Source of the DNA: Natrarchaeobius chitinivorans
GTDB taxonomy: Archaea; Halobacteriota; Halobacteria; Halobacteriales; Natrialbaceae
Assembly (NCBI RefSeq): GCF_003841505.1
Contig: NZ_REGA01000002.1
Coordinates: 62,001 to 126,000, forward strand
Length of the DNA stretch: 64,000 nucleotides
Reading direction: 5' to 3'
Shown here: positions 1 to 8,593 of the stretch, piece by piece
Position numbering within the stretch: the first letter of the stretch is position 1
Layout of the letters: every line of letters starts with the position of its first letter
The notes under the pieces: model-generated
The model's input: only the letters and a program-made list of their open reading frames with translations
Database searches by the model: none
What the model was told of the DNA's origin: nothing
Made by a program: the position numbers and the translations under genes

Positions 1-78
1 GCGGACTACCGTCCGTCGATTCCGGATCTTCTGCGACCGACGTTCGGCCGGGCCGGTGAACAGTCTCGCCGTTCCTTC

Positions 79-164
79 TCAGACGGTTTACTGTCCGTCA
101 TTACCGGCTCACCCGACGCCCTGGTCACGGGTGAGCAGGTACATCGTAACAGCAATCCGTATCA
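79..164. repeat. 86-bp two-tier palindrome, copy 1
   Basis: Outer arms read TCAGACGGTTTACTGT on the left and AGCAATCCGTATCA on the right. Inner arms (GGCTCACCCG and CGGGTGAGC) surround a short loop. The same architecture recurs at 7256, 7718, 17863, 22699, 25457, 30169 and 56053. The terminal TCA is the reverse complement of the TGA stop codon of the rhomboid gene, so the element abuts that gene's 3' end exactly. Confidence 0.85.
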
Positions 165-2018
165 GCTGTACGTCTCCGCGCTCGCGACCGCGACCTCGGT
201 CCCGTTCGACGTCGCGTAGATCGTTCCCTCGTCGTGCTCGAAGGTAATGCCCCCAGTCTCGACCGACTCGTTCGCTGCCGGTATCGCCGCCGTCGAGACG
301 GCCCCCGTCTCGAGCGACTCGACCGCGAGCAGAAACTCGCCGTCGTCCGGTTCGATCGTCACGGTACTCCCGTCTATCAACGCGTCCACGCGACCGGGAT
401 CGGATTCGTACACGTGTCGGGGCGACTCACCCTCCTGCCACAGCCAGACCTGATAGACGGTGTCGTTTCCGACGGGTTCCCACCCGGCGCGCTCGACGTA
501 GACGGTTTCGCGCCACCCCACTCCACCGACGGTAATTCGTTCGGATCCGGAGAACGCGAGGTGTTGGCTCGTCACCGCCTCGAGCCAGAGGTGACGTTCC
601 TGGCTCGAGACGACGACGCCGCTGGCCGTGAGCCCGGCATCGTCTTCGATCGCATCGATGCCGATCCCGGAGACGAGTTCGTTCTCGGCTTCCTCGACGT
701 ACTCGACGGTGTACTCTTCGACCTCGACCGTCGGCCGCTCGGAGTGGGCGTCGCCCTCGAGGACGAGCAGGTTGGCGGGGATCGCCACTCCGGTGAGCGT
801 CGCGAGGACGAGGGCGACGACGAGGACCGCACCCTTCCGTCCGTCCGCACGCTTCCGACGCAGACGACCGCCCGATTCGACGCCGGTTCCGATCTCGCGA
901 ACGCGCTCGAGGCGATCGATCGAAGGGTGCGAGTCCCTCCCGCCGCCGGAACCCGACAGCCGCTCGAGGAGCGTCTCGCTCGTCGACGGCCGGTCGGATC
1001 GCCGAATGCGACCGAGGGCGCGATCGACTCGCCCCGGAACTGGTATCGTATCGGGACCGGCGACTGCGAACGTGATCACGAGCGCGAGCGTCGCGACGAC
1101 GACGACGCCCGGTCCTCGAAAGAGCAGGAAGGAGTTCCCCTCGCCGAACCAGTAGATCTGCCAGAGTCCTTTCGAGAACGCATAGAGGAGGACGGCGATC
1201 CAGATTCGAAATGCGCTCGGACGGACCCCACGGCGCTCGAGCAGGACCAGCCCGAGGACGAGGCCGACGAAAAAGCCGAGCGCGTGGCTCTGGATGGCGA
1301 CTTCGGCCCACGACGGTGCCGACGGCGGACGCGGCTGAGCGACGTAGACGAAAATCGGCCTGCGAACCGAGTTGTAGATCGTCACCAGCGCGCCCTGTAT
1401 CCCGATCGTCGCGATCAGGGTCGCGATCGGATAGCGGACGATCGCGAAGCCGGCGAACGCGAAGACGACGCCGGAAAAGCCGATCACGGGGCCGAGTGCG
1501 AACAGGCTCGTGAAGATGCCGACGGCGAAGACGACCAGCGGGAAGACCACGAGCGCACGGATCCAGGGAGTCTCGAGCCACGAACGTCCGTCTCCGTCGT
1601 TGGCCGGCCGAACGCGTTCATCGTCGTTCGATTGGTCGTCCCGATCGCCGTTCGGATAGTGGCCCCAGGCGTACTCGGCGATGGGTGCGACGACGATCGC
1701 AGCGATCACGTTACCGACGAGGTGGCCCAGGCTCGCGTGTGAGACCGTCGAGGTAACCATCCCCAGGGGATAGAAGTACGACCACGCCCGAAACGGGATC
1801 GTCACGGGGTCGGACAGGTCCGAGATTCCGTCCTGGACGAACAGATAGACGGCAACGACGACGGTGAGGACGACGACCGTCCCCCACGGCACCCCGTAGA
1901 CGAACCGTTTTCGGGGGATACCACGGAGCCGTCGACCCGTGGGGTCGATACGGGTCACGACCGCAACGGAACCGACGAGTACCCCGACGACAGCAATAGC
2001 GAGGACGGCCGAGAGCAT
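162..2018 (-). CDS. Rhomboid family intramembrane serine protease
   Basis: A 618-aa polytopic membrane protein. The rhomboid core spans residues 40-265: the SHASLGHLVGN helix (93-103), the catalytic serine in GFSG (Ser182) and the catalytic histidine in QSHALGFFVG (His245). These make the Ser-His dyad that cleaves substrates within the membrane. Residues 120-150 are an acidic, hydrophilic insert. After a second TM group, a single helix near 400-420 leads into an extracytoplasmic domain of about 190 residues that is unusual for a minimal rhomboid. The substrate is unknown. The stop codon lies in the terminus of an 86-bp palindrome. Family assignment is secure from the motifs; the role of the C-terminal domain is unknown. 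Confidence 0.9.
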   Translation of the reverse strand: MLSAVLAIAVVGVLVGSVAVVTRIDPTGRRLRGIPRKRFVYGVPWGTVVVLTVVVAVYLFVQDGISDLSDPVTIPFRAWSYFYPLGMVTSTVSHASLGHLVGNVIAAIVVAPIAEYAWGHYPNGDRDDQSNDDERVRPANDGDGRSWLETPWIRALVVFPLVVFAVGIFTSLFALGPVIGFSGVVFAFAGFAIVRYPIATLIATIGIQGALVTIYNSVRRPIFVYVAQPRPPSAPSWAEVAIQSHALGFFVGLVLGLVLLERRGVRPSAFRIWIAVLLYAFSKGLWQIYWFGEGNSFLLFRGPGVVVVATLALVITFAVAGPDTIPVPGRVDRALGRIRRSDRPSTSETLLERLSGSGGGRDSHPSIDRLERVREIGTGVESGGRLRRKRADGRKGAVLVVALVLATLTGVAIPANLLVLEGDAHSERPTVEVEEYTVEYVEEAENELVSGIGIDAIEDDAGLTASGVVVSSQERHLWLEAVTSQHLAFSGSERITVGGVGWRETVYVERAGWEPVGNDTVYQVWLWQEGESPRHVYESDPGRVDALIDGSTVTIEPDDGEFLLAVESLETGAVSTAAIPAANESVETGGITFEHDEGTIYATSNGTEVAVASAETYS

Positions 2019-2293
2019 ATCCAGTAGTTCGACCGGAGTGGTATAGTGATTGCTTTCGATCCCAAAGTCACCGACGAGGCGTCGGTCCGAGAGACGCGCT
2101 CGCCTCGCAGTAACCGGTCGTTACGACGCTCGAGGGGTCGTCGCCGCGACGGTCGGGAGAACGACCCGTCGATCGAGTCGGCGGTTCGGTCGGATCCGTC
2201 CGACGGAAATCGACGTCGACCGACCGGTATCCTCCGAGGTCGAACGGGAACGCCTTCGAAAGGTACAAGCAGTCGACGAACGGAGACGTTGGC

Positions 2294-2578
2294 ATGGAAC
2301 TGCGGGTCACCGAGAGCAGCGAGAACGAACTCTCGATCGAGATCGCCGGCGAGGACCACACCTTCATGAACGTTCTCAAGGGAGCGCTGCTCGAACACGA
2401 GCAGGTGAGCGCTGCGACCTACGACGTTAATCCGGAGCAATCGGGCGGTCAGACCGAACCGATCCTGACGATCAAGACCGAACGCGGCGTCGATCCACTC
2501 GACGCCCTCGAAGAGGCGGCGGTCGACATCAGAGAGAAGACGGTCGCGTTCCGTGAGGCGTTCGAAGCCGCCGCGTGA
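2294..2578 (+). CDS. rpoL: DNA-directed RNA polymerase subunit L
   Basis: A 94-aa protein matching archaeal Rpo11/RpoL in full. It has the N-terminal MELRVTES strand, the [15 protein letters not shown] helix (about residues 21-35) and the [17 protein letters not shown] strand-loop region. RpoL pairs with RpoD (Rpo3) to form the alpha-like platform that nucleates polymerase assembly. A TATA-like AGGTACAAG lies about 30 bp upstream, consistent with a very short leader. It is a monocistronic gene transcribed away from the rhomboid gene. Confidence 0.95.
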   Translation: MELRVTESSENELSIEIAGEDHTFMNVLKGALLEHEQVSAATYDVNPEQSGGQTEPILTIKTERGVDPLDALEEAAVDIREKTVAFREAFEAAA

Positions 2579-2779
2579 AACGTCAGGGTCGAGCCCCGTG
2601 GTATTCGCCCTGTGATTCTGTCCACGACGGATCGGACCCTCGCTTTCGGCTCCGTTCTTTGCTTCGTCTCCACGGAGCGTCGGCTCTCGAGCAGGGTTCG
2701 GATCGGTGTGAGGTGTCACCGAACGCCTTCGAATTCGGGAACGGCCCCACGGACGAGCTGTCGAGTTGCGGCAACCCTC

Positions 2780-3613
2780 CTAACAGGTCGCGTAGTAGAC
2801 GTAGACGTCGTCGTCGACCACGTGGAGGTCGACCCCTTCGGTGTCGTAGCCCCGCCTCACGTCGTCGCCGACCTCCGACGCGAGCAGTCGGTCTACGACC
2901 TCGTCGGCGAGAGCCGCTTCGTCCTCGAGTTCGGTGATCGATAGCTCCGCTGTCTGTAGCCACCCTCCGACGGGGGTCACAGAACAGTCAGCACCGAAGT
3001 CCGCTGGGGAAACTGCGTCGGGCTGGGCATCGTCGTACTCGATCGCCACGTACGCACGGTTTAGATACTCGGCGTACGCCGCGAGTGAGTCGTCGTACGC
3101 CCGCGACTCGCCGTCGCCAGCCGTTCGCTCCGCCTCGAGGCGCTCGTGTATCTCGCGTTCGGCCTCGTCGAGGTCGATTCCGGCGGCTTCGGTCCCCTCG
3201 CCGGGTGCATCGGGCAGCGGCGGCGGGCCGATTCCGGGCAGTATCGACGCCGGGATGATTCCCGTCGCGAACAGCACTGCGACGGCCGCGATGAGGGCGA
3301 ACACCGGAACGTACGGCTTCGCAACGGCCAACCAGCTCGGTGTCTCGAGTTCGCGGTCGACGTCGGCGTACGTCTGCTCGACCTTCTCGAGTTCGTGGTT
3401 GTGACACCGCGAACAGGGCGGGTTGTTCTTGACGTGATCTCGGCCGCAGTCGGTACACCGCCAGACGTAGGTGGTTCCGGTGTCGACGGTTCGGGGCCCG
3501 GACTCCTCGTCTGCGCGGACGACCGCCTCCTCGAAGACGTTATGTCCACAGTTATCACACGGTGGATCGTTCTCCTCGTGGGGCTTTCCACACCACGTAC
3601 ACCGCCACTTCAC
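2780..3613 (-). CDS. Double zinc-ribbon membrane protein with CAP-like C-terminal domain
   Basis: A 277-aa protein. Two N-terminal zinc ribbons are visible: CTWCGKPHEENDPPCDNCG (residues 5-23) and CTDCGRDHVKNNPPCSRC (53-70). A TM helix follows at about 99-122. The exported part starts EREIHERLEAERTAG and ends EGVDLHVVDDDVYVYYATC, which resembles the start and end of CAP/SCP domains, but the usual central His/Glu motifs are not evident. The ribbons would be cytoplasmic and the CAP-like part outside. The function is unknown. The zinc-ribbon and TM calls are seen directly; the CAP relationship is inference. Confidence 0.7.
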   Translation of the reverse strand: MKWRCTWCGKPHEENDPPCDNCGHNVFEEAVVRADEESGPRTVDTGTTYVWRCTDCGRDHVKNNPPCSRCHNHELEKVEQTYADVDRELETPSWLAVAKPYVPVFALIAAVAVLFATGIIPASILPGIGPPPLPDAPGEGTEAAGIDLDEAEREIHERLEAERTAGDGESRAYDDSLAAYAEYLNRAYVAIEYDDAQPDAVSPADFGADCSVTPVGGWLQTAELSITELEDEAALADEVVDRLLASEVGDDVRRGYDTEGVDLHVVDDDVYVYYATC

Positions 3614-3739
3614 GAGTCGGACAATCGACCGATACGAGAAAAGCGTGACGAATGTGGTGGGTGTCTGCGGTCGATGGTTGTGGCGACCGCCGACTCATTT
3701 TCGTGGGCATCGATTCCGGCGTCGCCCGTCAGGACGAGC

Positions 3740-3970
3740 GAGTAAACGGTTATCGAATCCGAACACGGGAGCGCGAACGCGGTGGGGGTTTTTGACGTGT
3801 TCGCGGTCGCACTCGAGACACACCCAGACGAACGACGTCGGACGCGGCGCGTCGTCTGCGTCGGCCGTTCGGGCGAGCGAATCGTGTCCGTAACCTGGGC
3901 ACGACGATCCGTCCGTCTGCAGACCGTCTCACAGCGCTCACACCTCTGCGATATCGACCAACTGTCTGAA
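3740..3970 (-). pseudogene. Decayed small zinc-ribbon gene
   Basis: On the minus strand one frame gives RCERCETVCRRTD. A neighbouring frame continues CPGYGHDSLARTADADD and then FVWVCLECDREHVKN, after which the second CxxC knuckle is lost. Read across one frameshift, this is a small haloarchaeal zinc-ribbon protein like the second ribbon of the adjacent 277-aa protein. No single intact frame or convincing start codon remains. It is probably a frameshifted, truncated paralog lying between hisF and that gene. Confidence 0.4.
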
Positions 3971-4002
3971 AATAAAGTTGCTACGAATGATATTATCGGA
4001 AT

Positions 4003-4818
4003 CTACAGCCGGACGGGGACGTCGCGTTCGTCCAGATACTCCTTGGTCTGCTCGATCGAGTACTCGTCGAAGTGAAAGATCGACGCCGCGAGTCCGGCGT
4101 CGGCGTTCGCCTCGGTGAAGACGTCGTACATGTCTTCGGGATCGCCACAGCCGGAGGAGGCGATGACGGGCGTGTCGACGACGTCACAGACCGCACTCGT
4201 CAGCGCCAGGTCGTAGCCGTCTTTGGTCCCATCCTTGTCGATCGAGTTGACGAACAACTCGCCCGCGCCCCGGGCTTCGGCTTCGGCGGCCCACTCGAGG
4301 ACGTCGATTCCGGTCCCCTCGCGGCCGCCCTTTTTGGTACATTCGAACCAGCACGACTCGCCGTCTATTTCGACGTAGTGCTCACCAGCCTCGTCGAACC
4401 GCCGCCTGGCGTCGACGCTGATGACGATACACTGGCTGCCGAACGCGCGTGCCCCCTCGTTGATGAGTTCCGGTCGCTCGAGCGCGCCGGTGGTGATCGA
4501 CACCTTGTCCGCACCGGCTCGCAAGGTCTCTTTGATGTCCTCGGTCGTTCGGATGCCGCCGCCGACGGTCAGCGGGATGAACACCTCGTCGGCCACGCGG
4601 GAGACGACGTCGAGCATCGTCTCGCGGCCCTCCGCCGAGGCAGTGATGTCGAGAAAGACGAACTCGTCCGCGCCGGATTCGTTGTAAGCTTTGGCCATCT
4701 CGACGGGATCGCCGGTGTACTCGAGGTCCTCGAAGTGGACGCCGGTGTACACCGCCGGATTCCCCTCGTCGTCCAGATCCACGTCGATGCACGGGATGAT
4801 TCGCTTCGTCAGTGCCAT
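4003..4818 (-). CDS. hisF: Imidazole glycerol phosphate synthase subunit HisF
   Basis: A 271-aa TIM barrel. HisF receives ammonia from HisH and converts PRFAR into imidazole glycerol phosphate and AICAR in histidine biosynthesis. The N-terminal [19 protein letters not shown] carries the first catalytic aspartate. TVGGGIRT and the C-terminal ASSGCG are the phosphate-binding loops, and the second catalytic Asp is in [13 protein letters not shown]. The ATG at 4818 fits the family start and lies about 30 bp below a TTTACTA box. Longer upstream frames lack family similarity. No other his genes lie nearby, which is usual in haloarchaea. Confidence 0.95.
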   Translation of the reverse strand: MALTKRIIPCIDVDLDDEGNPAVYTGVHFEDLEYTGDPVEMAKAYNESGADEFVFLDITASAEGRETMLDVVSRVADEVFIPLTVGGGIRTTEDIKETLRAGADKVSITTGALERPELINEGARAFGSQCIVISVDARRRFDEAGEHYVEIDGESCWFECTKKGGREGTGIDVLEWAAEAEARGAGELFVNSIDKDGTKDGYDLALTSAVCDVVDTPVIASSGCGDPEDMYDVFTEANADAGLAASIFHFDEYSIEQTKEYLDERDVPVRL

Positions 4819-4886
4819 TTCGTACTGATCCGTTCGCACCGAGGGTAGTAAAGACGAGTGGATCGCACAGCCACGAACGAACCCTG

Positions 4887-6233
4887 TTACTCGAGTACTC
4901 TTGAGCGGATCGCAGAGACGGCCTCCGGAAGGGCGTCGAACCGGGCCCGGTGGCACGCGTACTCGCTGTACTCTCCACCGATCGAAACCGTGGTGTCCCG
5001 ATCCCGGTCGCCGTGTCGGCGGATCGTGTCGTCGGTCCACTCGAGGGACTGGATCGTCTGCGCGAGTTGGTGTGCCCCGATCGAGGGCGTCGGTATTTCT
5101 TCGAGTGCCGACTCCGCGGCGGCAATCGCCGCTTCGCGTTCGGTGCGAACCTCACCGACCGAGTCCGGGGTCTCGAGATCGCCGTCATCGAACCGATCGC
5201 GGACGGTTTCGAAGGCGCGGCGTTCCTGTTCGAAGCGAACGGCTATCGATAGTCCCGTTCCGAGACGCCCGTCCTCGGCTGCCTCAGCGACGCGGTCTCT
5301 CACCCTGTAGACCGGCCGGACCGCGTCCCAGAGCAGCGTCTGAGGGAACCCCTGCTCGACCTCGTCCTCGACGAGTTCCGCGAGCCAGTCGTCGGTATCC
5401 TGATCGGGCAGATCGACCTGATTCGTGGCTTCGACCGACGTCTCGAGCGCGTTCTCGAAGATCGGCTCGAGATCGACCGAGTCGTCGGTCTCCGCCCCGT
5501 AGCGGTCGGTCAGGTGATCCCACGCGTCGACCGTCGCCGCGACGAACTCGAGGTCGGCCGCGCCGTCACCGATATCGATCACGTTCGAGTGGTCGTCGAC
5601 CCGCCACCGATCCACGCGACGCCGTGCCGTCGCCAGATCGTCCTCTACGTGAGCGGCGAACAGCGCTGCCCGGATCCGTCCGTCGTCGGTGTCCTCGCCG
5701 CGGTACTCGAGGGTCTCGAGGCGACCCTCCACCAGGGTGGTCCGCTCCTCGTGTTCGTCGACGAGTCCGCCGACATCGGGGTCTTCGACGGCCGAAAGCG
5801 TGGTTTCGGCCCCGCGAGCGGACTCGCGAGCGGAGACGACGGCGTCCCTCAGACCGTAGTAGGTCTCCGGTCCCGACGTTTCCCGTGCCTCGTCGCGGTA
5901 CTCCGTCGCGCTTTCGCGTCGTTGATCGATCGACTGTCGGACGACGCCGTTCGGAACCGTCTCGTCAGCGACCGGATCCGGAACGTCCGCGAGCAGGGAT
6001 TCGACGCGCTCGAGTCCATCCTCGAGGGCGACAGAGTCGGGTTCGACGGGAACCGGCCGGTCGACGTCCGGAATCGGCTCGTCGAGGATGGGTTCGACCT
6101 CCGCCGGCGAGAGCCGGATCGGACCGTCGTCGTCCCCGATCGATGTGAAAGTACAGCCGGCGAGACTGGCGGTAGTCGCCGTGGCGACTCCCGCGAGGAA
6201 CCGTCGTCGGGTCGCGTTCGAGTGCTCCGTCAT
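4887..6233 (-). CDS. Tat-exported lipoprotein of unknown function
   Basis: A 448-aa protein. The N-terminus has a twin-arginine motif (RRRFLAG) and a lipobox LAGC at Cys27, so it should be folded in the cytoplasm, exported by Tat and lipid-anchored outside. The rest is highly acidic and predicted mainly helical, with long coiled-coil-like stretches and no catalytic motif I recognise. It is the second gene of a two-gene operon: its ATG overlaps the TGA of the upstream lipoprotein gene. The two probably act together at the cell surface. The function is not known. Confidence 0.75.
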   Translation of the reverse strand: MTEHSNATRRRFLAGVATATTASLAGCTFTSIGDDDGPIRLSPAEVEPILDEPIPDVDRPVPVEPDSVALEDGLERVESLLADVPDPVADETVPNGVVRQSIDQRRESATEYRDEARETSGPETYYGLRDAVVSARESARGAETTLSAVEDPDVGGLVDEHEERTTLVEGRLETLEYRGEDTDDGRIRAALFAAHVEDDLATARRRVDRWRVDDHSNVIDIGDGAADLEFVAATVDAWDHLTDRYGAETDDSVDLEPIFENALETSVEATNQVDLPDQDTDDWLAELVEDEVEQGFPQTLLWDAVRPVYRVRDRVAEAAEDGRLGTGLSIAVRFEQERRAFETVRDRFDDGDLETPDSVGEVRTEREAAIAAAESALEEIPTPSIGAHQLAQTIQSLEWTDDTIRRHGDRDRDTTVSIGGEYSEYACHRARFDALPEAVSAIRSRVLE

Positions 6234-6967
6234 CGATCTCCTCCGTCACCGTCGGCGGATTCGTTCTTCTCGTCGGAATCGCCCGTTCCGTCGAAATCTC
6301 CCTCCTCGACGGGATCGCTCGTCCCATCCTCGTTATCTGCCCCGTCCGTTTCGTCCACCGAGTTCGGACAGGACATGCTTTCGCCGCTCCCGCGACTCGA
6401 GGGCGATTCGTCGTAGGCGTGTGAGACCCGGATAAACAGCGCCTCCATCAGTTCGAGATCGGCCTCACACGGGGTCGTCGGACGCTTCAACGTCTGACAG
6501 TATCGCGTCCGGAACCGATCGGGGTCGGCCCTGACGCTCAGGAGGTGGCGACGGTAGCAGTCGTCGATAGATCGTTGCTCGACCACGATCGACTCCGAGT
6601 CGAAGTCGGTCTCTGCGAGGAACGCTCGAGCTTCGGGTTCGTCGTCCGACGCGATTACGAGGTCGGCCGCGTCGTCTTCGTCGAGGACGAACGTCGGTCG
6701 CCTCGGCCGTTTCGTTCGCTCGTCGTCGGCCGCCTCTGGCGGATCGTCGCGCGGGTAGACGAACGTCTCGTCGTCGGTCGACCGAAGCGTGAACAGGTCG
6801 AACTCGTCGGATTGGCCGGGATACGGACCGGTGCCTTCGCTGGCCTCGTGTTCGACCGTCGTACCCGATTCGACCGCGTCCGTACCGGTACAGCCGGCGA
6901 TCAGCGCCGACAGAGCACCGATTCCGCTCGCTAACAGCCGGCGGCGGGGAGGTTCGCTGGAGGGCAT
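6230..6967 (-). CDS. Tat-exported lipoprotein of unknown function, first gene of operon
   Basis: A 245-aa protein from the ATG at 6967. RRRLLASG followed by a hydrophobic stretch and IAGC (Cys26) make a Tat lipoprotein signal. The middle contains YCQTLKRPTTPCEADLELMEALFIRVSHAYD, a conserved-looking cysteine-bearing stretch, and the C-terminal 50 residues are an Asp/Glu/Gly-rich tail. Frames starting further upstream put the signal peptide in the interior, so they were not used. It overlaps the next lipoprotein gene by ATGA. Its biochemical role is unknown. Confidence 0.75.
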   Translation of the reverse strand: MPSSEPPRRRLLASGIGALSALIAGCTGTDAVESGTTVEHEASEGTGPYPGQSDEFDLFTLRSTDDETFVYPRDDPPEAADDERTKRPRRPTFVLDEDDAADLVIASDDEPEARAFLAETDFDSESIVVEQRSIDDCYRRHLLSVRADPDRFRTRYCQTLKRPTTPCEADLELMEALFIRVSHAYDESPSSRGSGESMSCPNSVDETDGADNEDGTSDPVEEGDFDGTGDSDEKNESADGDGGDR

Positions 6968-7081
6968 TCGTCCAGGCTTGTCTTTCGTCCAGTAAATACT
7001 CTCTGGATACATGTTCCGAACCGCGAACGGAGGTCTCGAGACAACGAACGGTATAAGTCGACGACGAGGCAACACCCATAC

Positions 7082-7273
7082 ATGACGGACGATACCGAAC
7101 GAGACACTCCGGACGATTCGGCTGCAGACGTCGGTCACGACCTCGAGGCCGAGCGGACGACCGCACCGATGAGCGAGTACTCCTCTCGAGACGTCACCGT
7201 CGGCATCGTCGTGTTTCTCGTCGGATCCGCGATCGCGTTCGGAATACCGCTCCTTTCATACGGTTTACTGTAA
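7082..7273 (+). CDS. Small single-TM protein (DUF7550-like)
   Basis: A 63-aa protein with a charged N-terminal half and one TM helix (about residues 40-60). A TATAAG box at 7051-7056 puts the transcript start at or next to the ATG, so it is leaderless. The last five codons and the stop codon (SYGLL, then TAA) lie inside the 86-bp palindrome that begins at 7256, so the repeat has become the C-terminus of the protein. The function is unknown. Confidence 0.65.
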   Translation: MTDDTERDTPDDSAADVGHDLEAERTTAPMSEYSSRDVTVGIVVFLVGSAIAFGIPLLSYGLL

Positions 7274-7341
7274 GTCATAGCCGGCGCACCCGCGATCCGG
7301 GCGGCGGGTGCACCGGTAAACAGTTACAGTAAACCGCATCA
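7256..7341. repeat. 86-bp two-tier palindrome, copy 2
   Basis: The outer arms are TCATACGGTTTACTGTA and TACAGTAAACCGCATCA. The inner arms are GCCGGCGCACCCGC and GCGGGTGCACCGG. This copy is almost perfect and serves as the consensus. It contributes five codons and the stop codon of the upstream 63-aa gene. Confidence 0.9.
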
Positions 7342-7350
7342 GTGGCGGTT

Positions 7351-7380
7351 TGACATCCTCCCCGCGCTGAGGCGGGAGGT
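7351..7380. other. GC-rich hairpin resembling an IS200/IS605-type end
   Basis: TGACATCCTCCCCGC followed by a short loop and GGCGGGAGG can form an imperfect hairpin. The TGACATCCTCCCC start is common at the ends of haloarchaeal IS200/IS605-family elements. No transposase gene is present here, so it is either a solo end or a terminator-like hairpin serving the flanking genes. Confidence 0.4.
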
Positions 7381-7409
7381 TTTGTGCCCGCTCACCCTAT
7401 AAGAGGAGA

Positions 7410-7637
7410 TTAAAAGACGTATTCGTCGTCGTGGCCCATCATTCCGTCGTCTTCGAGTCCTGTTCCGCCGGCACCACTGTCTTCTTCGTCCATCGGTCCG
7501 CTGGTCTTGTAAGCCTTGATTCCTGTCGAGAGTAGATCCTCGATGGCCTCCTCGCGGTTGACGAACTCACCGCGTTCGACCATCTGAGCGATCTGCATCT
7601 CGAGATGCTCCGGGATCGTGATCTCTACTTTTGGCAT
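7410..7637 (-). CDS. Ribbon-helix-helix (CopG-type) DNA-binding protein
   Basis: A 75-aa protein. The N-terminal strand KVEITIPEHLEMQIAQMVERGEF and the following helix FVNREEAIEDLLSTGI have the CopG/MetJ-type ribbon-helix-helix pattern. It would dimerise and bind an operator in the major groove. The tail is Gly/Asp/Met-rich and probably disordered. It is monocistronic, next to two 86-bp palindromes. The target is unknown; autoregulation is typical for this class. Confidence 0.75.
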   Translation of the reverse strand: MPKVEITIPEHLEMQIAQMVERGEFVNREEAIEDLLSTGIKAYKTSGPMDEEDSGAGGTGLEDDGMMGHDDEYVF

Positions 7638-7717
7638 CTGATTCGGCTTTCGGCGAGGGGGTATTTAGGTTTGACGGGGATTTTCCGACGCTGGATTCGA
7701 ACGGGGAGACTGTCACC

Positions 7718-7802
7718 TGATACGGATTGCTGTCCCGATTTACGGCGCACCCGCCGCCCGGGTCGCGGGTGCGCCAGAAGTGACGTACAGTAAACGGTAT
7801 GA
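7718..7802. repeat. 86-bp two-tier palindrome, copy 3
   Basis: The outer arms are TGATACGGATTGCTGT and ACAGTAAACGGTATGA. The inner arms are GGCGCACCCGC and GCGGGTGCGCC around a CCCGGG-containing loop. This is the only full copy not close to a gene 3' end: it lies upstream of the CopG-type gene. Confidence 0.85.
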
Positions 7803-7955
7803 AACGGACACTGCCGCCTCCAACGAGTGATTATCGTCGAAAAATCGGTCGAACCCGACCTCACTCGGTTTTCCTCGAGTGAGGTTGTTCACGCCCCGCC
7901 AAACTGTTGTCGCAGCGTTCGTCCGGAGTGCGAAGCCGAGCGGAGACCGACCGTC

Positions 7956-8255
7956 CTATCGGTTCCCCATCATCGAGTCGATCGCGTTCTTGAGCGACGT
8001 TCCCGGCCTGGTGATCATCTCGAGTTGCTGGCGCATCTTTCGCTGGTTGAAGTAACTCGCGAACGCGAGGATCGTCGGCGGCCAGAGACCGACGAACAGT
8101 CCGCGCTCTCTGTCTCCCCGCAGGAAGAAGTAATACCACGCGAGACCGACCGATGCGGCTGCTGCGAGGACCGCAGGCCCCATCGCTTGTTCACTGACCT
8201 CTTCGGCTGCCTGTCCGGATACGTCCCGTTCTGCCAGCTGCTGTTTGCTCGCCAT
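7956..8255 (-). CDS. Two-TM membrane protein of unknown function
   Basis: A 99-aa protein. A charged N-terminus is followed by two TM helices, about 27-45 (AVLAAAASVGLAWYYFFL) and 52-68 (GLFVGLWPPTILAFASYF). The cytoplasmic tail is basic and contains QRKMRQQLEMI. It is conserved in style with haloarchaeal hypothetical membrane proteins, but I do not recognise a function. No operon partner. Confidence 0.65.
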   Translation of the reverse strand: MASKQQLAERDVSGQAAEEVSEQAMGPAVLAAAASVGLAWYYFFLRGDRERGLFVGLWPPTILAFASYFNQRKMRQQLEMITRPGTSLKNAIDSMMGNR

Positions 8256-8550
8256 ACGAACGTCACGTCGGCCAGACGCTACTAATGGATGGCGAGGGTT
8301 TCGCGAGGAAGGCTTCGAATTGAGGGGGTCGACCGAATCGTTCGAACCGTTTCGGTAGACGTGCAGTCTGGCAAACTTGAGGTTACTGGCTATAAACTGA
8401 CAGTAATGGCCCGTCTCGAAAGCCTCCTGCGTTCGAGGGCCCGTCGTTCATTTCTCAGACCGAAGTCGAACTGGTCGTGAAACCCTGCTCGATTCATCCG
8501 GTCCGGGAGTCGACGAACGCACCGAATGCCGACCCCCCGACACGAACAGC

Positions 8551-8560
8551 GATATAGTTA
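8551..8560 (+). promoter_or_regulatory. TATA box of menF-menD
   Basis: GATATAGTTA lies about 38 bp upstream of the menF ATG, giving a predicted transcript start near 8583 and a leader of about ten bases. The rest of the 8256-8593 interval shows no convincing gene. Confidence 0.5.
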
Positions 8561-8593
8561 GGCTGAAGACGTACCGGTCCCGAATCTCGGTCG

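Noticed and set aside
1-59. Open frame ending in TGA at 57-59, possible tail of a preceding gene
   Set aside because: Only 18 codons are visible, with no family signal and mixed third-base composition.
234-1742. Long plus-strand open frame antisense to the rhomboid gene
   Set aside because: A shadow frame produced by GC-rich codons; Arg/Asp-rich with no domains, while the minus strand has clear rhomboid motifs.
4901-6148. 415-codon plus-strand frame opposite a lipoprotein gene
   Set aside because: Extreme Arg/Pro composition typical of antisense frames in haloarchaea; the minus strand has a Tat signal and lipobox.
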